From Candidatus Gastranaerophilales bacterium (lineage in GTDB: Bacteria > Cyanobacteriota > Vampirovibrionia > Gastranaerophilales > Gastranaerophilaceae): a stretch of DNA of 64,000 bases. The DNA is taken from contig CALUTL010000002.1 in assembly GCA_944323655.1 (NCBI GenBank), positions 87,490 through 151,489 of the forward strand, written 5' to 3'. Both the position numbers and the translations under genes were made by a program. A model generated the notes under the pieces. That model searched no databases. It was not told the DNA's origin and saw only the letters and a program-made list of their open reading frames with translations. Each line of letters begins with the position of its first letter. Positions within the stretch are counted from its first letter, which is position 1. Shown piece after piece: positions 19,442 through 27,312 of the stretch.

Positions 19442-19726
19442 TTATGCTGCAATTTCACCTTTGATTTCACGAATCAAGTATTCTGCTACCCATTCAAAAT
19501 CTTTATTTTGTTTTGCTGCATTTTCAAGATATTTAATTGAAGCATCACCTAAGCGGATTAGTGTCATAGCTACAACCCCTCTTTTAATTCCTCTTACAAC
19601 CTGAAGCTGGTCTACAAGCTGAGGAAGTGCTGAGGTTCCGCATTTTACCAACATATTTTCTACTTCGTTTTTAACTGTATTATCTGCATTTTCTAACTTT
19701 GTAAGAATTTCTTTTACTGATTCCAT
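19442..19726 (-). CDS. Small HEAT-repeat-like helical protein
   Basis: A 94-residue cytoplasmic protein made of paired helices that look like HEAT/ARM repeats (ENMLVKCGTSALPQLVDQL, then AMTLIRLGDASIKYLENAA). I chose the ATG at 19726 (MESVKE) because GGAG lies 7 nt upstream; a TTG four codons earlier would overlap that site. It stands alone. It may be a small interaction or scaffold protein; no specific function is visible. Confidence 0.65.
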   Translation of the reverse strand: MESVKEILTKLENADNTVKNEVENMLVKCGTSALPQLVDQLQVVRGIKRGVVAMTLIRLGDASIKYLENAAKQNKDFEWVAEYLIREIKGEIAA

Positions 19727-19851
19727 GATAATCTCCAATTTCTTTTCTTAACTATATTATTATTATAGTCGAAAATTGAGCTTATCCGGATTTCCTTACA
19801 TAATCTTTATATCTTTATATAAAATATTAAGATTTATCTAAAACACTTGGT

Positions 19852-21828
19852 TTAGCTGAAGTATTTAAAATGTCTTTCTACGTTCTTATCCAAAGCTGAT
19901 TTTATTGAATCATATTCGGTTTGAAGGGCTTCATGTTCTGTATCTATATCCTTCAATTCTAAGTCATACAATTTATCTTTTGCTTGAATTTTGTTTGTTT
20001 CACGGGTATATTCTGCTTCAGCCTGGGTAATTAGCAAATCTATTGTATCTTCTGTTATATCACTACAATTTGAATACATTGTAGATACCCATTGAGATTC
20101 ATCATCTACCTGAATCATGCTTAATAAGCCGCTTTCAAACGCATACTGAATCCAATCGGCACTTTTTGCAAGTTCTGCTGATATTTCTTGATATCCGTCT
20201 TCATTCATTTTATTAAAGATATTTGTATACCATTGAGCCTTTGCTTCTGCGTTTTCATCCGGATTGTTTTTGTCAATCCATGTATATTTTGGTGCTCCAA
20301 ATTGATCTATCATTTGTTCTATCAAATATACATCAAGAACCGCTTCAAAGTTTGTTTGATACTCAACAGGTTGAGTAACTTCGCCAATAACCTGCTCAAT
20401 TGTTACAGTGGTTGTACTGTCAAGATTTGTTGTCGGAATACCGCTTTCGTTTATAATCCAGTACATATCGTCAAGGTTATCGTAATTTTCTGGCCCGATA
20501 TCCTTACCAAAAATGAACATTGATAACTGTTTTGCTGCTGTTTCATAAGCTGCTTTTTCTGTTGGCGCTAAGGCTGAGAATTTGTCTCTATCCATTTGCG
20601 AAAGAATGTTTTGATTAAAATATTTGTATATATATTTAACTTGTTCGGCAACTTTTTCTTTTGACGCATTTTCTTGAATTTCAGCAGTTTTATTATCCAA
20701 ATTGAATGTACAAGTACCGCTTCCTGTTGATGTTGTACCGTCACCATTATCTTCGGTATAAGTATATGTGAAAGTATAGGTAGAACCCGAACCGGTTACT
20801 GCGCCACAAGAATAGGTTATACCCTCTTCAGATGGCCCGGTAGCTGTATATGCACCGGTATTCTCATCTTTTGTAATTGTGAAAATTCCGTCTATACTGT
20901 ATGGCCCAGGATCTGTTCCTGTGATACCAACTTGGTTTGTTATTACAGCACCGCTTCCGTTAAATGATATTGAGTCATTTAGTAAATAGTCCATGTTTTC
21001 ATAGAATATTGATGGTTCAACTGTCCCGTCTGGTTTTTTTATTTGCGTATCAATATATTTATTTGACACTAATTCGCCAAACATTGTTTTGAGGTAATTC
21101 AAAGCCTCTTGAGAGCCTGATATCTGGTCTGTCTTGGTTCCGCCAACGACATCATTATACATGTCTTCGTATGGTGTTGTGAAACCTTGTGGTTTGTAGC
21201 CATATAGATAATTTTTCATCTCTTTGACTACGGCACTTGTATATGCTTCATCTGCCTTTGTATAATCACTGAGCAATCTTTCATAAACACCTATTTCTGT
21301 AGATGTTTTTGACATTTCATATCCGTAATGATAACCGCTAATTCTGTCTCCGTTTTCATCATATTCTATATCACCTTCATATCTGGCTCTCATATCTTCA
21401 CTAAGCCCGTTTGTATCCCAATATGAAGTGTCATCTTTTTCCAAACCATAAAGTTTTAAAAATTCTGTTAACGCATCAGTATCTTCATTAGCTTCTGCTG
21501 CTGCTAGTGCTTGTTCGTATTTTGCAGCTTCTAGCTCTGTCACAACCATTTCTCCTGATTTATTTATCAATCCGTATTGGTTGTTATAAGAGCTGTATGC
21601 TGTCAAACTGTTATAAGTTAATTGCTGATAAAGATCATTTCCTTGGAAATCTTTATTTGACATCATTAATTGTGTCTGATTTAAGGCATTAATATATTTT
21701 TCGCTTGCCTTTGACGAATCTTCGGTAAGACGTATTTTAGCATTGTTAATCAACTGCGCCCGTAATTCGTTATCCGACATACGGGAGGTTATTGATAATA
21801 ATCTGGCTTGTGATGCTGCCATTCCCAT
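19852..21828 (-). CDS. Large signal-less protein with axial-protein-like architecture
   Basis: Family not named. The 658-residue product lacks a signal peptide and starts MGMAASQARLLSITSRMSD, followed by long helices to about residue 110. The centre (about 290-390) is Gly/Ser/Thr-rich and beta-like (GSGSTYTFTYTYTEDNGDG). The last 60 residues are a charged helix (EYTRETNKIQAKDKLYDLEL to ERHFKYFS). Helical ends around a variable beta centre, with no signal peptide, is the plan of flagellar hook, hook-associated and flagellin proteins, but I see no specific motif of those families. A TAAA-N16-GCCGATAC promoter lies upstream, which matches the flagellar sigma consensus. Function is unproven. Confidence 0.65.
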   Translation of the reverse strand: MGMAASQARLLSITSRMSDNELRAQLINNAKIRLTEDSSKASEKYINALNQTQLMMSNKDFQGNDLYQQLTYNSLTAYSSYNNQYGLINKSGEMVVTELEAAKYEQALAAAEANEDTDALTEFLKLYGLEKDDTSYWDTNGLSEDMRARYEGDIEYDENGDRISGYHYGYEMSKTSTEIGVYERLLSDYTKADEAYTSAVVKEMKNYLYGYKPQGFTTPYEDMYNDVVGGTKTDQISGSQEALNYLKTMFGELVSNKYIDTQIKKPDGTVEPSIFYENMDYLLNDSISFNGSGAVITNQVGITGTDPGPYSIDGIFTITKDENTGAYTATGPSEEGITYSCGAVTGSGSTYTFTYTYTEDNGDGTTSTGSGTCTFNLDNKTAEIQENASKEKVAEQVKYIYKYFNQNILSQMDRDKFSALAPTEKAAYETAAKQLSMFIFGKDIGPENYDNLDDMYWIINESGIPTTNLDSTTTVTIEQVIGEVTQPVEYQTNFEAVLDVYLIEQMIDQFGAPKYTWIDKNNPDENAEAKAQWYTNIFNKMNEDGYQEISAELAKSADWIQYAFESGLLSMIQVDDESQWVSTMYSNCSDITEDTIDLLITQAEAEYTRETNKIQAKDKLYDLELKDIDTEHEALQTEYDSIKSALDKNVERHFKYFS

Positions 21829-21873
21829 AGTTTTACGCCTTTTCCTTTCGAGTTAGTACTATTCTTATCTTAG

Positions 21874-21901
21874 GTATCGGCTCTATTTGGCAGTTTCTTT
21901 A
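21874..21901 (-). promoter_or_regulatory. Sigma-28/FliA-like promoter
   Basis: TAAA, 16 nt, GCCGATAC on the minus strand, about 45 nt upstream of the 658-aa gene. The flagellar sigma consensus is TAAA-N14-16-GCCGATAA/T. An AAGGAAAAGG ribosome site lies in the short leader. Confidence 0.5.
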
Positions 21902-21929
21902 ATAATTATAAACTTTTTATTACAATTTG

Positions 21930-22967
21930 TTACAATTTTAATAATGCACTTTTTAGTCTGTTCAGTTTTTTTATATCAGTACCTATTCCGCATAGTAAAA
22001 GTGACGAAATTGTATTATTTCGCTCATCTTCTATACCGTATTTTTCATACAAAATTGACGAAAGTTCTTCACCTGAATATTTTTCTGACTTTATTAAAAG
22101 TTTGGTTATATCATCTCCGCCAAAAGTTATATTTTTGCATGCGCTTTTCAAATCTTCAATTTGGTTTATTAATTCAGTTAATTTCCGTTTTCCCTGTCGG
22201 CTGTTAAGATAATTTATATTTGCTTCTATTGTTGCTAACAAGGGATATGATGGAGATGTTGTATTTATCATCTTTAAGGCTTTTTCAGGATTTATTTCAC
22301 AGTTTGAATGCAAAAGTGCAGTAGGGTTAAGTCCTCCTGCGGTTTTGTGCAATGATTGAACCGTAAAATCCGATATTTTTACTGCGCTTTGAGGAAGTTT
22401 ATCCGAAAACGGGTATAATGCGCCATGTGCTTCATCAACAATCAACTTTGCTCCATATTTATGACAAACATCCGTAATCTCGGCAATATCAGAAGCATAC
22501 CCTTCATAAGTCGGAGAAGTTATTATAACGGCTCTGATTTTATATTTTTTTAAATACGGCTCAAGATTTTCTGCTGAATTTCTGCCATATACTCCATACT
22601 CATCTATTATTGGAAGTTTATAAAATATCGGATTGCAGCCTGCAAGTTTCACAGCATTAGCATGACTCGGATGGGCGTCTTCATGCAATAAAACATTTTC
22701 GCCTCTGTTTGTCGCGGCAATTACAGACGCTATTACTCCGCTTGAGGAGCCGTTCGTCAAAAATAAGGTATAATTTACGTCATATATCTTAGCTGCTTGC
22801 TCTTGGGCTTTTATTAGGGCATCTTCAGGATTATGCGTATCGGTTTCTGAAATATCAAATTTGTAAAATTGCCTGAACTTATTAACTATAAAAAATTTCT
22901 GCCCGTGCGACGGAGTCGTAAATAAAGCGTTTCTTGTTTTTTTTCGAAATAATGACAATAAACTCAA
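21930..22967 (-). CDS. PLP enzyme of the Orn/Lys/Arg decarboxylase family, short form
   Basis: A fold-type I PLP enzyme of the ornithine/lysine/arginine decarboxylase family. The aminotransferase-like major domain is clear: LFLTNGSSSGVIASV, DAHPSHANAVKLAG, IITSPTYEGYASDI, LIVDEAHGALYPF and the PLP-Lys segment SLHKTAGGLNPTALL. At 345 residues it is much shorter than the 470-plus usual in this family and appears to lack most of the C-terminal domain, so the reaction is uncertain. The start is a TTG with AGAGG about 9 nt upstream. It follows the PilZ gene by 11 nt in the same operon. Confidence 0.8.
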   Translation of the reverse strand: MSLLSLFRKKTRNALFTTPSHGQKFFIVNKFRQFYKFDISETDTHNPEDALIKAQEQAAKIYDVNYTLFLTNGSSSGVIASVIAATNRGENVLLHEDAHPSHANAVKLAGCNPIFYKLPIIDEYGVYGRNSAENLEPYLKKYKIRAVIITSPTYEGYASDIAEITDVCHKYGAKLIVDEAHGALYPFSDKLPQSAVKISDFTVQSLHKTAGGLNPTALLHSNCEINPEKALKMINTTSPSYPLLATIEANINYLNSRQGKRKLTELINQIEDLKSACKNITFGGDDITKLLIKSEKYSGEELSSILYEKYGIEDERNNTISSLLLCGIGTDIKKLNRLKSALLKL

Positions 22968-22978
22968 GAAATTAGCCT

Positions 22979-23578
22979 CTATTTATTTGCAATTTCCAAG
23001 CTGCGCTTTGAACAATACTGTATTATAGTAAGCTTTATCTTATTATCAGTGAACTTGAATTCACCTGAAAGAGTGTAGGCACTGTCTTCGCCATTTAAGT
23101 TTTTTTCTATTCTTATCGGTGAAAAAATACAATCCACACTTATCTCGTCTGACAATGGCAGCGTAATATTGTATTCTTTGTCTATATCAATGCTGCTGTT
23201 TGTTACAAACTTCATACCGCCTGCTGAAATATCAAGGGTTGAAATATCGTAAGAAGTTTCGCCGCAAGTTAGTTTTAAATCATGCATATATTTAATACGC
23301 GTAAAACGTCTTCTTTGAAGAAATTTATGCTTTGCAGGGCTTGCAATGGTAACTCTTTTGCCATCTATATCCTTTGCATAAGAATCAAAATATAAAATCC
23401 CGTTTGATGTTTGCGTATAAAACTCGCAATAGTTGCTTTTTAAAACACCTTTCGGATCATAGTCAAGCTCTATTGTAAAATTATCAGGCTGCACATCAAC
23501 GATAGTTCCCTTATTTGCATTTCTAAAGTCATAAGTAACCATTGTTATACGTTGATTGTTCTCTATTAATTCTCTCAT
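22979..23578 (-). CDS. PilZ-domain protein, YcgR-like
   Basis: A 199-residue predicted c-di-GMP receptor. The N-terminal half (about 1-90) is a beta-rich domain like that of YcgR flagellar brakes. The C-terminal half is PilZ, with the QRRRFTRI box supplying the RxxxR motif and DISAGG supplying D/NxSxxG, both needed for c-di-GMP binding. YcgR slows flagellar rotation in enterobacteria; whether this organism has flagella is not shown here. An AAAGGG site precedes the ATG. It is the first gene of a two-gene unit with the PLP enzyme. Confidence 0.88.
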   Translation of the reverse strand: MRELIENNQRITMVTYDFRNANKGTIVDVQPDNFTIELDYDPKGVLKSNYCEFYTQTSNGILYFDSYAKDIDGKRVTIASPAKHKFLQRRRFTRIKYMHDLKLTCGETSYDISTLDISAGGMKFVTNSSIDIDKEYNITLPLSDEISVDCIFSPIRIEKNLNGEDSAYTLSGEFKFTDNKIKLTIIQYCSKRSLEIANK

Positions 23579-23661
23579 TTATTTACCCTTTCAAAGCTAT
23601 TATCTAAAGCAATAATACTCTATTTCCTTAAAAATTGCAAAAATATTAACAATTTGTAAAA

Positions 23662-23682
23662 GAAAAGCCCCTGTTAAGGGGC
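23662..23682 (-). terminator. Second hairpin downstream of secY
   Basis: GCCCCT / AGGGGC stem with a GTTA loop and TTTTCTTTT after it on the minus strand. It lies about 100 nt beyond the first secY terminator. Confidence 0.7.
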
Positions 23683-23695
23683 ATAAACTGAGCAA

Positions 23696-23776
23696 TCAGA
23701 AGAGTTGAGGATTTACATAATTATCATACATTTTTTTTAACCGGTATTCATTGCAGAAATCTGCTATTTTTAACAT
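23696..23776 (-). CDS. Possible 26-codon small ORF between two terminators
   Basis: An ATG-to-TGA frame of 26 residues (begins MLKIADFCNEY) fits exactly between the two terminators downstream of secY. There is no convincing ribosome site. It could be a small protein, or this could be a small RNA read through from secY. Support is weak. Confidence 0.2.
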   Translation of the reverse strand: MLKIADFCNEYRLKKMYDNYVNPQLF

Positions 23777-23777
23777 A

Positions 23778-23810
23778 AAAAAATAGCCCCAAAGTTTATG
23801 AGGCTATTTT
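23778..23810 (-). terminator. Intrinsic terminator of the rpsE-secY operon
   Basis: AAATAGCC / GGCTATTT stem and a run of seven T on the minus strand, about 23 nt after the secY stop. Confidence 0.85.
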
Positions 23811-23833
23811 CTTAGTTAAAATTTAAATATACA

Positions 23834-25171
23834 TTACTCCTTCAGGAATGACTCGTAATTTCTTGCCAGAAGATGAGTATTAACCTGATTGATAAGGTCA
23901 AGCGCAACACCTACCATGATTATTAAAGACGTCGCACCGATACCTTGAAGAGTTTTGATATTTGTAACGTAACTTGCAAATGATGGAACCAAAGCTATTA
24001 CACCAAGTCCGATTGCACCGATAAAAGTTGTTTTTGATAAAATCTTATCTAATGCATCTGCTGTCGGTTTGCCTGGTTTTACACCCGGAATTGATGAACC
24101 GTATTTTTTAAGATTGTTTGCAATATCTTTAGGCTGCATATTCGGCATAATCGAAGCATAAAAGAAGGTTAATGCGACGATTAATGCAAAATACAAACCG
24201 TAATATACAATTCCGTCCGGGCTCATTATGGTCGTTAATTTAACCACAAAGTTCTTTACTGCCACTGAATTAAAGTTAGCTTGTCCGACTAAACTTAAAA
24301 CAGTTGACGGGAACAATAATATTGCAATCGCAAAGATTATCGGCATAACGCCGCCCGGATTGAGTTTAAACGGAATATATGAATTCATTCCGCCGTAAAC
24401 TTTGTTTCCTACCTGTCGTTTCGGGTTGACAATTATGACTTTTCTTACAGCTTCCTGCATTATAACTATGAAAATCATTGTTATAAAGAAAATTATCAAT
24501 AATCCTATCAAGCCCATCAACATCGGTGTACTTTTTTGAACCATCTCAAATGTCCTTGAGGCATATACCGGAATCCCCGATAAAATACCCACAAAGATTA
24601 TTAATGAACCTCCGTTACCGATTCCTTTTTCGGTTATCAGCTCGGAAATCCACATTATAAGTACAGAACCCGCTGTAAGTACGGTTATTGAACTGATATA
24701 AAACATTAAATGGTTTACATCCGGCGCAATTGCTCCCGGCAGATGCCTCATAAATAACATAAATATTATTGATTGAAACACTGCTAAAACTACCGTAAAT
24801 ACTCGGGTATACTGTGATAATTTACGTCTGCCTGCTTCACCTTCTTCTTTCTGAAGTTTTTCCAATGAAGGAATTACAACAGAAACAAGCTGCATGATGA
24901 TTGATGCCGTAATGAAAGGGCCGATACCAAGCGCAAATATTGATACTTTTCCTAAAGCTCCGCCGGAAAATAAATCTAAAAATCCGATAATATTATTCCC
25001 CTGCGCAATATTTGAAAACACTTGGTTATTAATACCATATAAAGGCATTTGAACACCAAATCTGAATGCGGCTATCATTAAAAATGTAAAAATGATTTTC
25101 TGCTTCAAGCCTGAAGCCTGCCACATTGACATCAAATCTTCGGTAGAAGGCATTTTCATTCCTTGTGCCAT
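23834..25171 (-). CDS. secY: Protein translocase subunit SecY
   Basis: SecY is the channel of the Sec translocon in the inner membrane. The 445 residues hold the ten expected membrane helices. Seen: FALGIGPFITASIIMQL, the cytoplasmic loop EEGEAGRRKLSQYTR, ITEKGIGNGGSLIIFVGI, and the C-terminal SSIPGVKPGKPTADALDKI and GVALDLINQV. The start overlaps the rplO stop by one base (TAATG), so translation is coupled. No adk, map, infA or rpsM follows; two hairpins end the unit instead. Confidence 0.97.
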   Translation of the reverse strand: MAQGMKMPSTEDLMSMWQASGLKQKIIFTFLMIAAFRFGVQMPLYGINNQVFSNIAQGNNIIGFLDLFSGGALGKVSIFALGIGPFITASIIMQLVSVVIPSLEKLQKEEGEAGRRKLSQYTRVFTVVLAVFQSIIFMLFMRHLPGAIAPDVNHLMFYISSITVLTAGSVLIMWISELITEKGIGNGGSLIIFVGILSGIPVYASRTFEMVQKSTPMLMGLIGLLIIFFITMIFIVIMQEAVRKVIIVNPKRQVGNKVYGGMNSYIPFKLNPGGVMPIIFAIAILLFPSTVLSLVGQANFNSVAVKNFVVKLTTIMSPDGIVYYGLYFALIVALTFFYASIMPNMQPKDIANNLKKYGSSIPGVKPGKPTADALDKILSKTTFIGAIGLGVIALVPSFASYVTNIKTLQGIGATSLIIMVGVALDLINQVNTHLLARNYESFLKE

Positions 25172-25623
25172 TATACTAACTCAACCTTTCCGCCTGCTTT
25201 TTCTATTTTTTCTTTTGCTGATGGTGTTACGTAATTTGCTTTTACCGTAATAGCTGCACTAATTTCGCCATTACCTAATATTCTCAACAAATCTGCTGAC
25301 GGATGTGCTTTTCCTGCTTCTTTTAATGCTGCAAGAGTAACTTCTTTAAGACCGAGTTGAGCTAATCTGCCAACGTTAATTTCTGCTGAAACCGGCTTTT
25401 TGTATACTTGGAAGCCTTTTAATTTAGGCAATCTTCTGTATGATGGCATCTGTCCGCCTTCAAATCCTCTTTTAGATGAGCTTCCTGATCTCTGGCCTTC
25501 TCCGTTATGACCGCGGCATGATGTTTTTCCTCTGCCTGATGAACGGCCTCTGCCTACTCTTTTAATTTTGTGGGTTGAACCTTCTGCAGGTTGTAAATTT
25601 TCTAATGTTATTGTATCTGTCAT
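25171..25623 (-). CDS. rplO: Large-subunit ribosomal protein uL15
   Basis: L15 is a late-assembling 23S rRNA-binding protein of the large subunit. The 150 residues show the family features: N-terminal LENLQPAEGSTHKIKRVGRG, the Gly/Arg/Ser-rich RNA-threading segment (about residues 22-58), GFEGGQMPSYRRLPKLKGF, and the C-terminal AKEKIEKAGGKVELV. It lies between rpmD and secY, the canonical order. Confidence 0.97.
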   Translation of the reverse strand: MTDTITLENLQPAEGSTHKIKRVGRGRSSGRGKTSCRGHNGEGQRSGSSSKRGFEGGQMPSYRRLPKLKGFQVYKKPVSAEINVGRLAQLGLKEVTLAALKEAGKAHPSADLLRILGNGEISAAITVKANYVTPSAKEKIEKAGGKVELV

Positions 25624-25678
25624 TTTTCTTTTCCTTTATTTTATTTGTGTACCGCTCGCGTGAACTTACGCAGTATTG

Positions 25679-25861
25679 TTATTCCGCTACTTCCAATAAA
25701 TGCGGAACTTTGTTTACCATTCCTCTGATTGTTGCGCTGTCTAAGTGTTCAACAACCTGGTCTTTTTTCGTAATGCCTAAACCTCTTACTACTTTTTTCT
25801 GTGCTTCTGATGCACCGATTAGGCTTTTTACTAATTTAATTTTAATTTTTTTATCTGCCAT
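25679..25861 (-). CDS. rpmD: Large-subunit ribosomal protein uL30
   Basis: L30 is a small 60-residue large-subunit protein. The sequence begins KIKIKLVKSLIGASEAQKK, and VRGLGITKKDQVV and GMVNKVPHLLEV complete the usual pattern. An AAGGAA site precedes the ATG. It lies between rpsE and rplO as in the standard spc operon. Confidence 0.95.
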   Translation of the reverse strand: MADKKIKIKLVKSLIGASEAQKKVVRGLGITKKDQVVEHLDSATIRGMVNKVPHLLEVAE

Positions 25862-25923
25862 TTTGATTATTCCTTTTATCTTTATAATTATTACTAAAAT
25901 TCTTTTAACAATTAACCGTCAGG

Positions 25924-26562
25924 TTAGTTTAAAAGTTCAGCCATTGTTAAACCACGTTTTTTAGCAACATCACTGAACGGTGTTAAAGCTTTTAACGCTG
26001 CTATTGTTGCATTTGCTGCGTTTAGAGGTGATTTTGAACCGAGTGATTTTGAAAGTATGTTTTCAATACCAGCAAGTTCTAATACTGAACGAACTGCACC
26101 GCCTGCAATAATACCTGTACCTTGTGATGCAGGTCTTAACATTACTGCACCTGCTCCTGAACGTCCTGTTATCGGATGAGGAATTGTTGTTTTAAAGATT
26201 GGTACTGTTATTAGGTTCTTGCGGCCGTCTGCTATTGCTTTTTGTATTGCAATAATTACTTCTGCAGCTTTTGCACAACCTACACCTACCTGACCTTTTT
26301 GGTTGCCGACAATTACTATTGCACGGAAGCTTAATTTCTTACCGCCTTTTACAACCTTGGTTACACGGCTGATTTGAACTACTCTTTCCGTCCATTCGCT
26401 TTGCGGTTTTTCTTCCACTGTTTCTATTTTCTGTTTTCTGCCGCGGCCTTTTCTGCCTCTTGCCGGTTTTTCTTCTTCAACTGTTTCTTCTGTCTCAACT
26501 GCTTCTTCCGTAATTTCTTCAATTACTTCTGAAGAAAGTTCTTCTTTGTTTTCTAAATCCAT
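25924..26562 (-). CDS. rpsE: Small-subunit ribosomal protein uS5 with acidic N-terminal extension
   Basis: S5 helps keep decoding accurate in the small subunit. The core is normal ([52 protein letters not shown], and the C-terminal [13 protein letters not shown]). At 212 residues it is longer than the usual 165-175. The first 56 residues are an extra tail that starts very acidic (a long run of Glu and Val/Thr) and turns basic ([11 protein letters not shown]). It has its own promoter, and rplR is not upstream, so the spc operon is broken here. Confidence 0.96.
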   Translation of the reverse strand: MDLENKEELSSEVIEEITEEAVETEETVEEEKPARGRKGRGRKQKIETVEEKPQSEWTERVVQISRVTKVVKGGKKLSFRAIVIVGNQKGQVGVGCAKAAEVIIAIQKAIADGRKNLITVPIFKTTIPHPITGRSGAGAVMLRPASQGTGIIAGGAVRSVLELAGIENILSKSLGSKSPLNAANATIAALKALTPFSDVAKKRGLTMAELLN

Positions 26563-26682
26563 TGATTTTTACCTTTCGTTTTCTTTAATAAACAAATTTT
26601 TGATATTTTTTCGAATATGCCAAAATAAAGCCTTTTAAAGCTATTGGAATTCATATTCGTGAGTAACTTTTCTGACAAATTG

Positions 26683-26711
26683 ATTCTAACATTAAAAAAA
26701 AATTAAATCAA
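26683..26711 (-). promoter_or_regulatory. Promoter of the rpsE-rpmD-rplO-secY operon
   Basis: TTGATT, 17 nt, TAGAAT. The leader before the rpsE ATG is about 115 nt. Confidence 0.6.
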
Positions 26712-26717
26712 GTGTTT

Positions 26718-27308
26718 TTACTCTTTATTTAAGCATCCTGTTACAGTGCGAACGCATCTTACACCAAGAAGTTTTATACTATCAGCATAAGCATTCGTCA
26801 TACCGTTTATAAAATTAGCGCTATAGTGGCCGTTTCGGTCATAGCGGTCTTTCAGCCAGTAATTCCCATATCTGAAAACCTTTTCATCCAAAAATAAAAG
26901 ATCACTGTTTGCATTGCAAAAGTAATTTACTTGCTTTGAGGGTAAAAGACAATTTTCTTCTAAATTATGGCAGGATTTAATAAAAGTAGTTTTATCTTTA
27001 ATTATGTGATTATTTAAAACCATTGCAATCTTGCAGTTTGCAGAGGCTCTCCACATCTCCCAGGCTTGCTCACGGGTCGGCAGCTCCATTCCGCGCGAAT
27101 TACAATAGTATTCGGCTGACTCAAAATCCATCGGACCTGCATTAGTGTCATCAACATAAAAACTGTCATTCAAAAGGGTCATACCGGATCCATTTGTATT
27201 TTTAAAACTGTCTATGGGCTCAAACTCTCCTGTTGTTGAAAACATCAACAATATTAAGGCTAAACTAAGCAAGCCGATGATTAAAGTATTTTTTTCGCTA
27301 TCTTTCAT
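26718..27308 (-). CDS. Membrane-anchored DUF1566-like protein
   Basis: A 196-residue protein with an N-terminal membrane helix (LIIGLLSLALILLMF) and an extracytoplasmic domain. The pattern FESAEYYCNSRGMELPTREQ, then YWLKDRYD and a closing VRCVR, with several Cys, resembles DUF1566/Lcl-type and sulfatase-modifying-like C-type-lectin folds, in which WRLPT and YWSS and VRCV are the landmarks. It starts 4 nt after the phosphomannomutase stop, so it is probably coupled to that gene. Binding partner unknown. Confidence 0.6.
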   Translation of the reverse strand: MKDSEKNTLIIGLLSLALILLMFSTTGEFEPIDSFKNTNGSGMTLLNDSFYVDDTNAGPMDFESAEYYCNSRGMELPTREQAWEMWRASANCKIAMVLNNHIIKDKTTFIKSCHNLEENCLLPSKQVNYFCNANSDLLFLDEKVFRYGNYWLKDRYDRNGHYSANFINGMTNAYADSIKLLGVRCVRTVTGCLNKE

Positions 27309-27312
27309 AATC

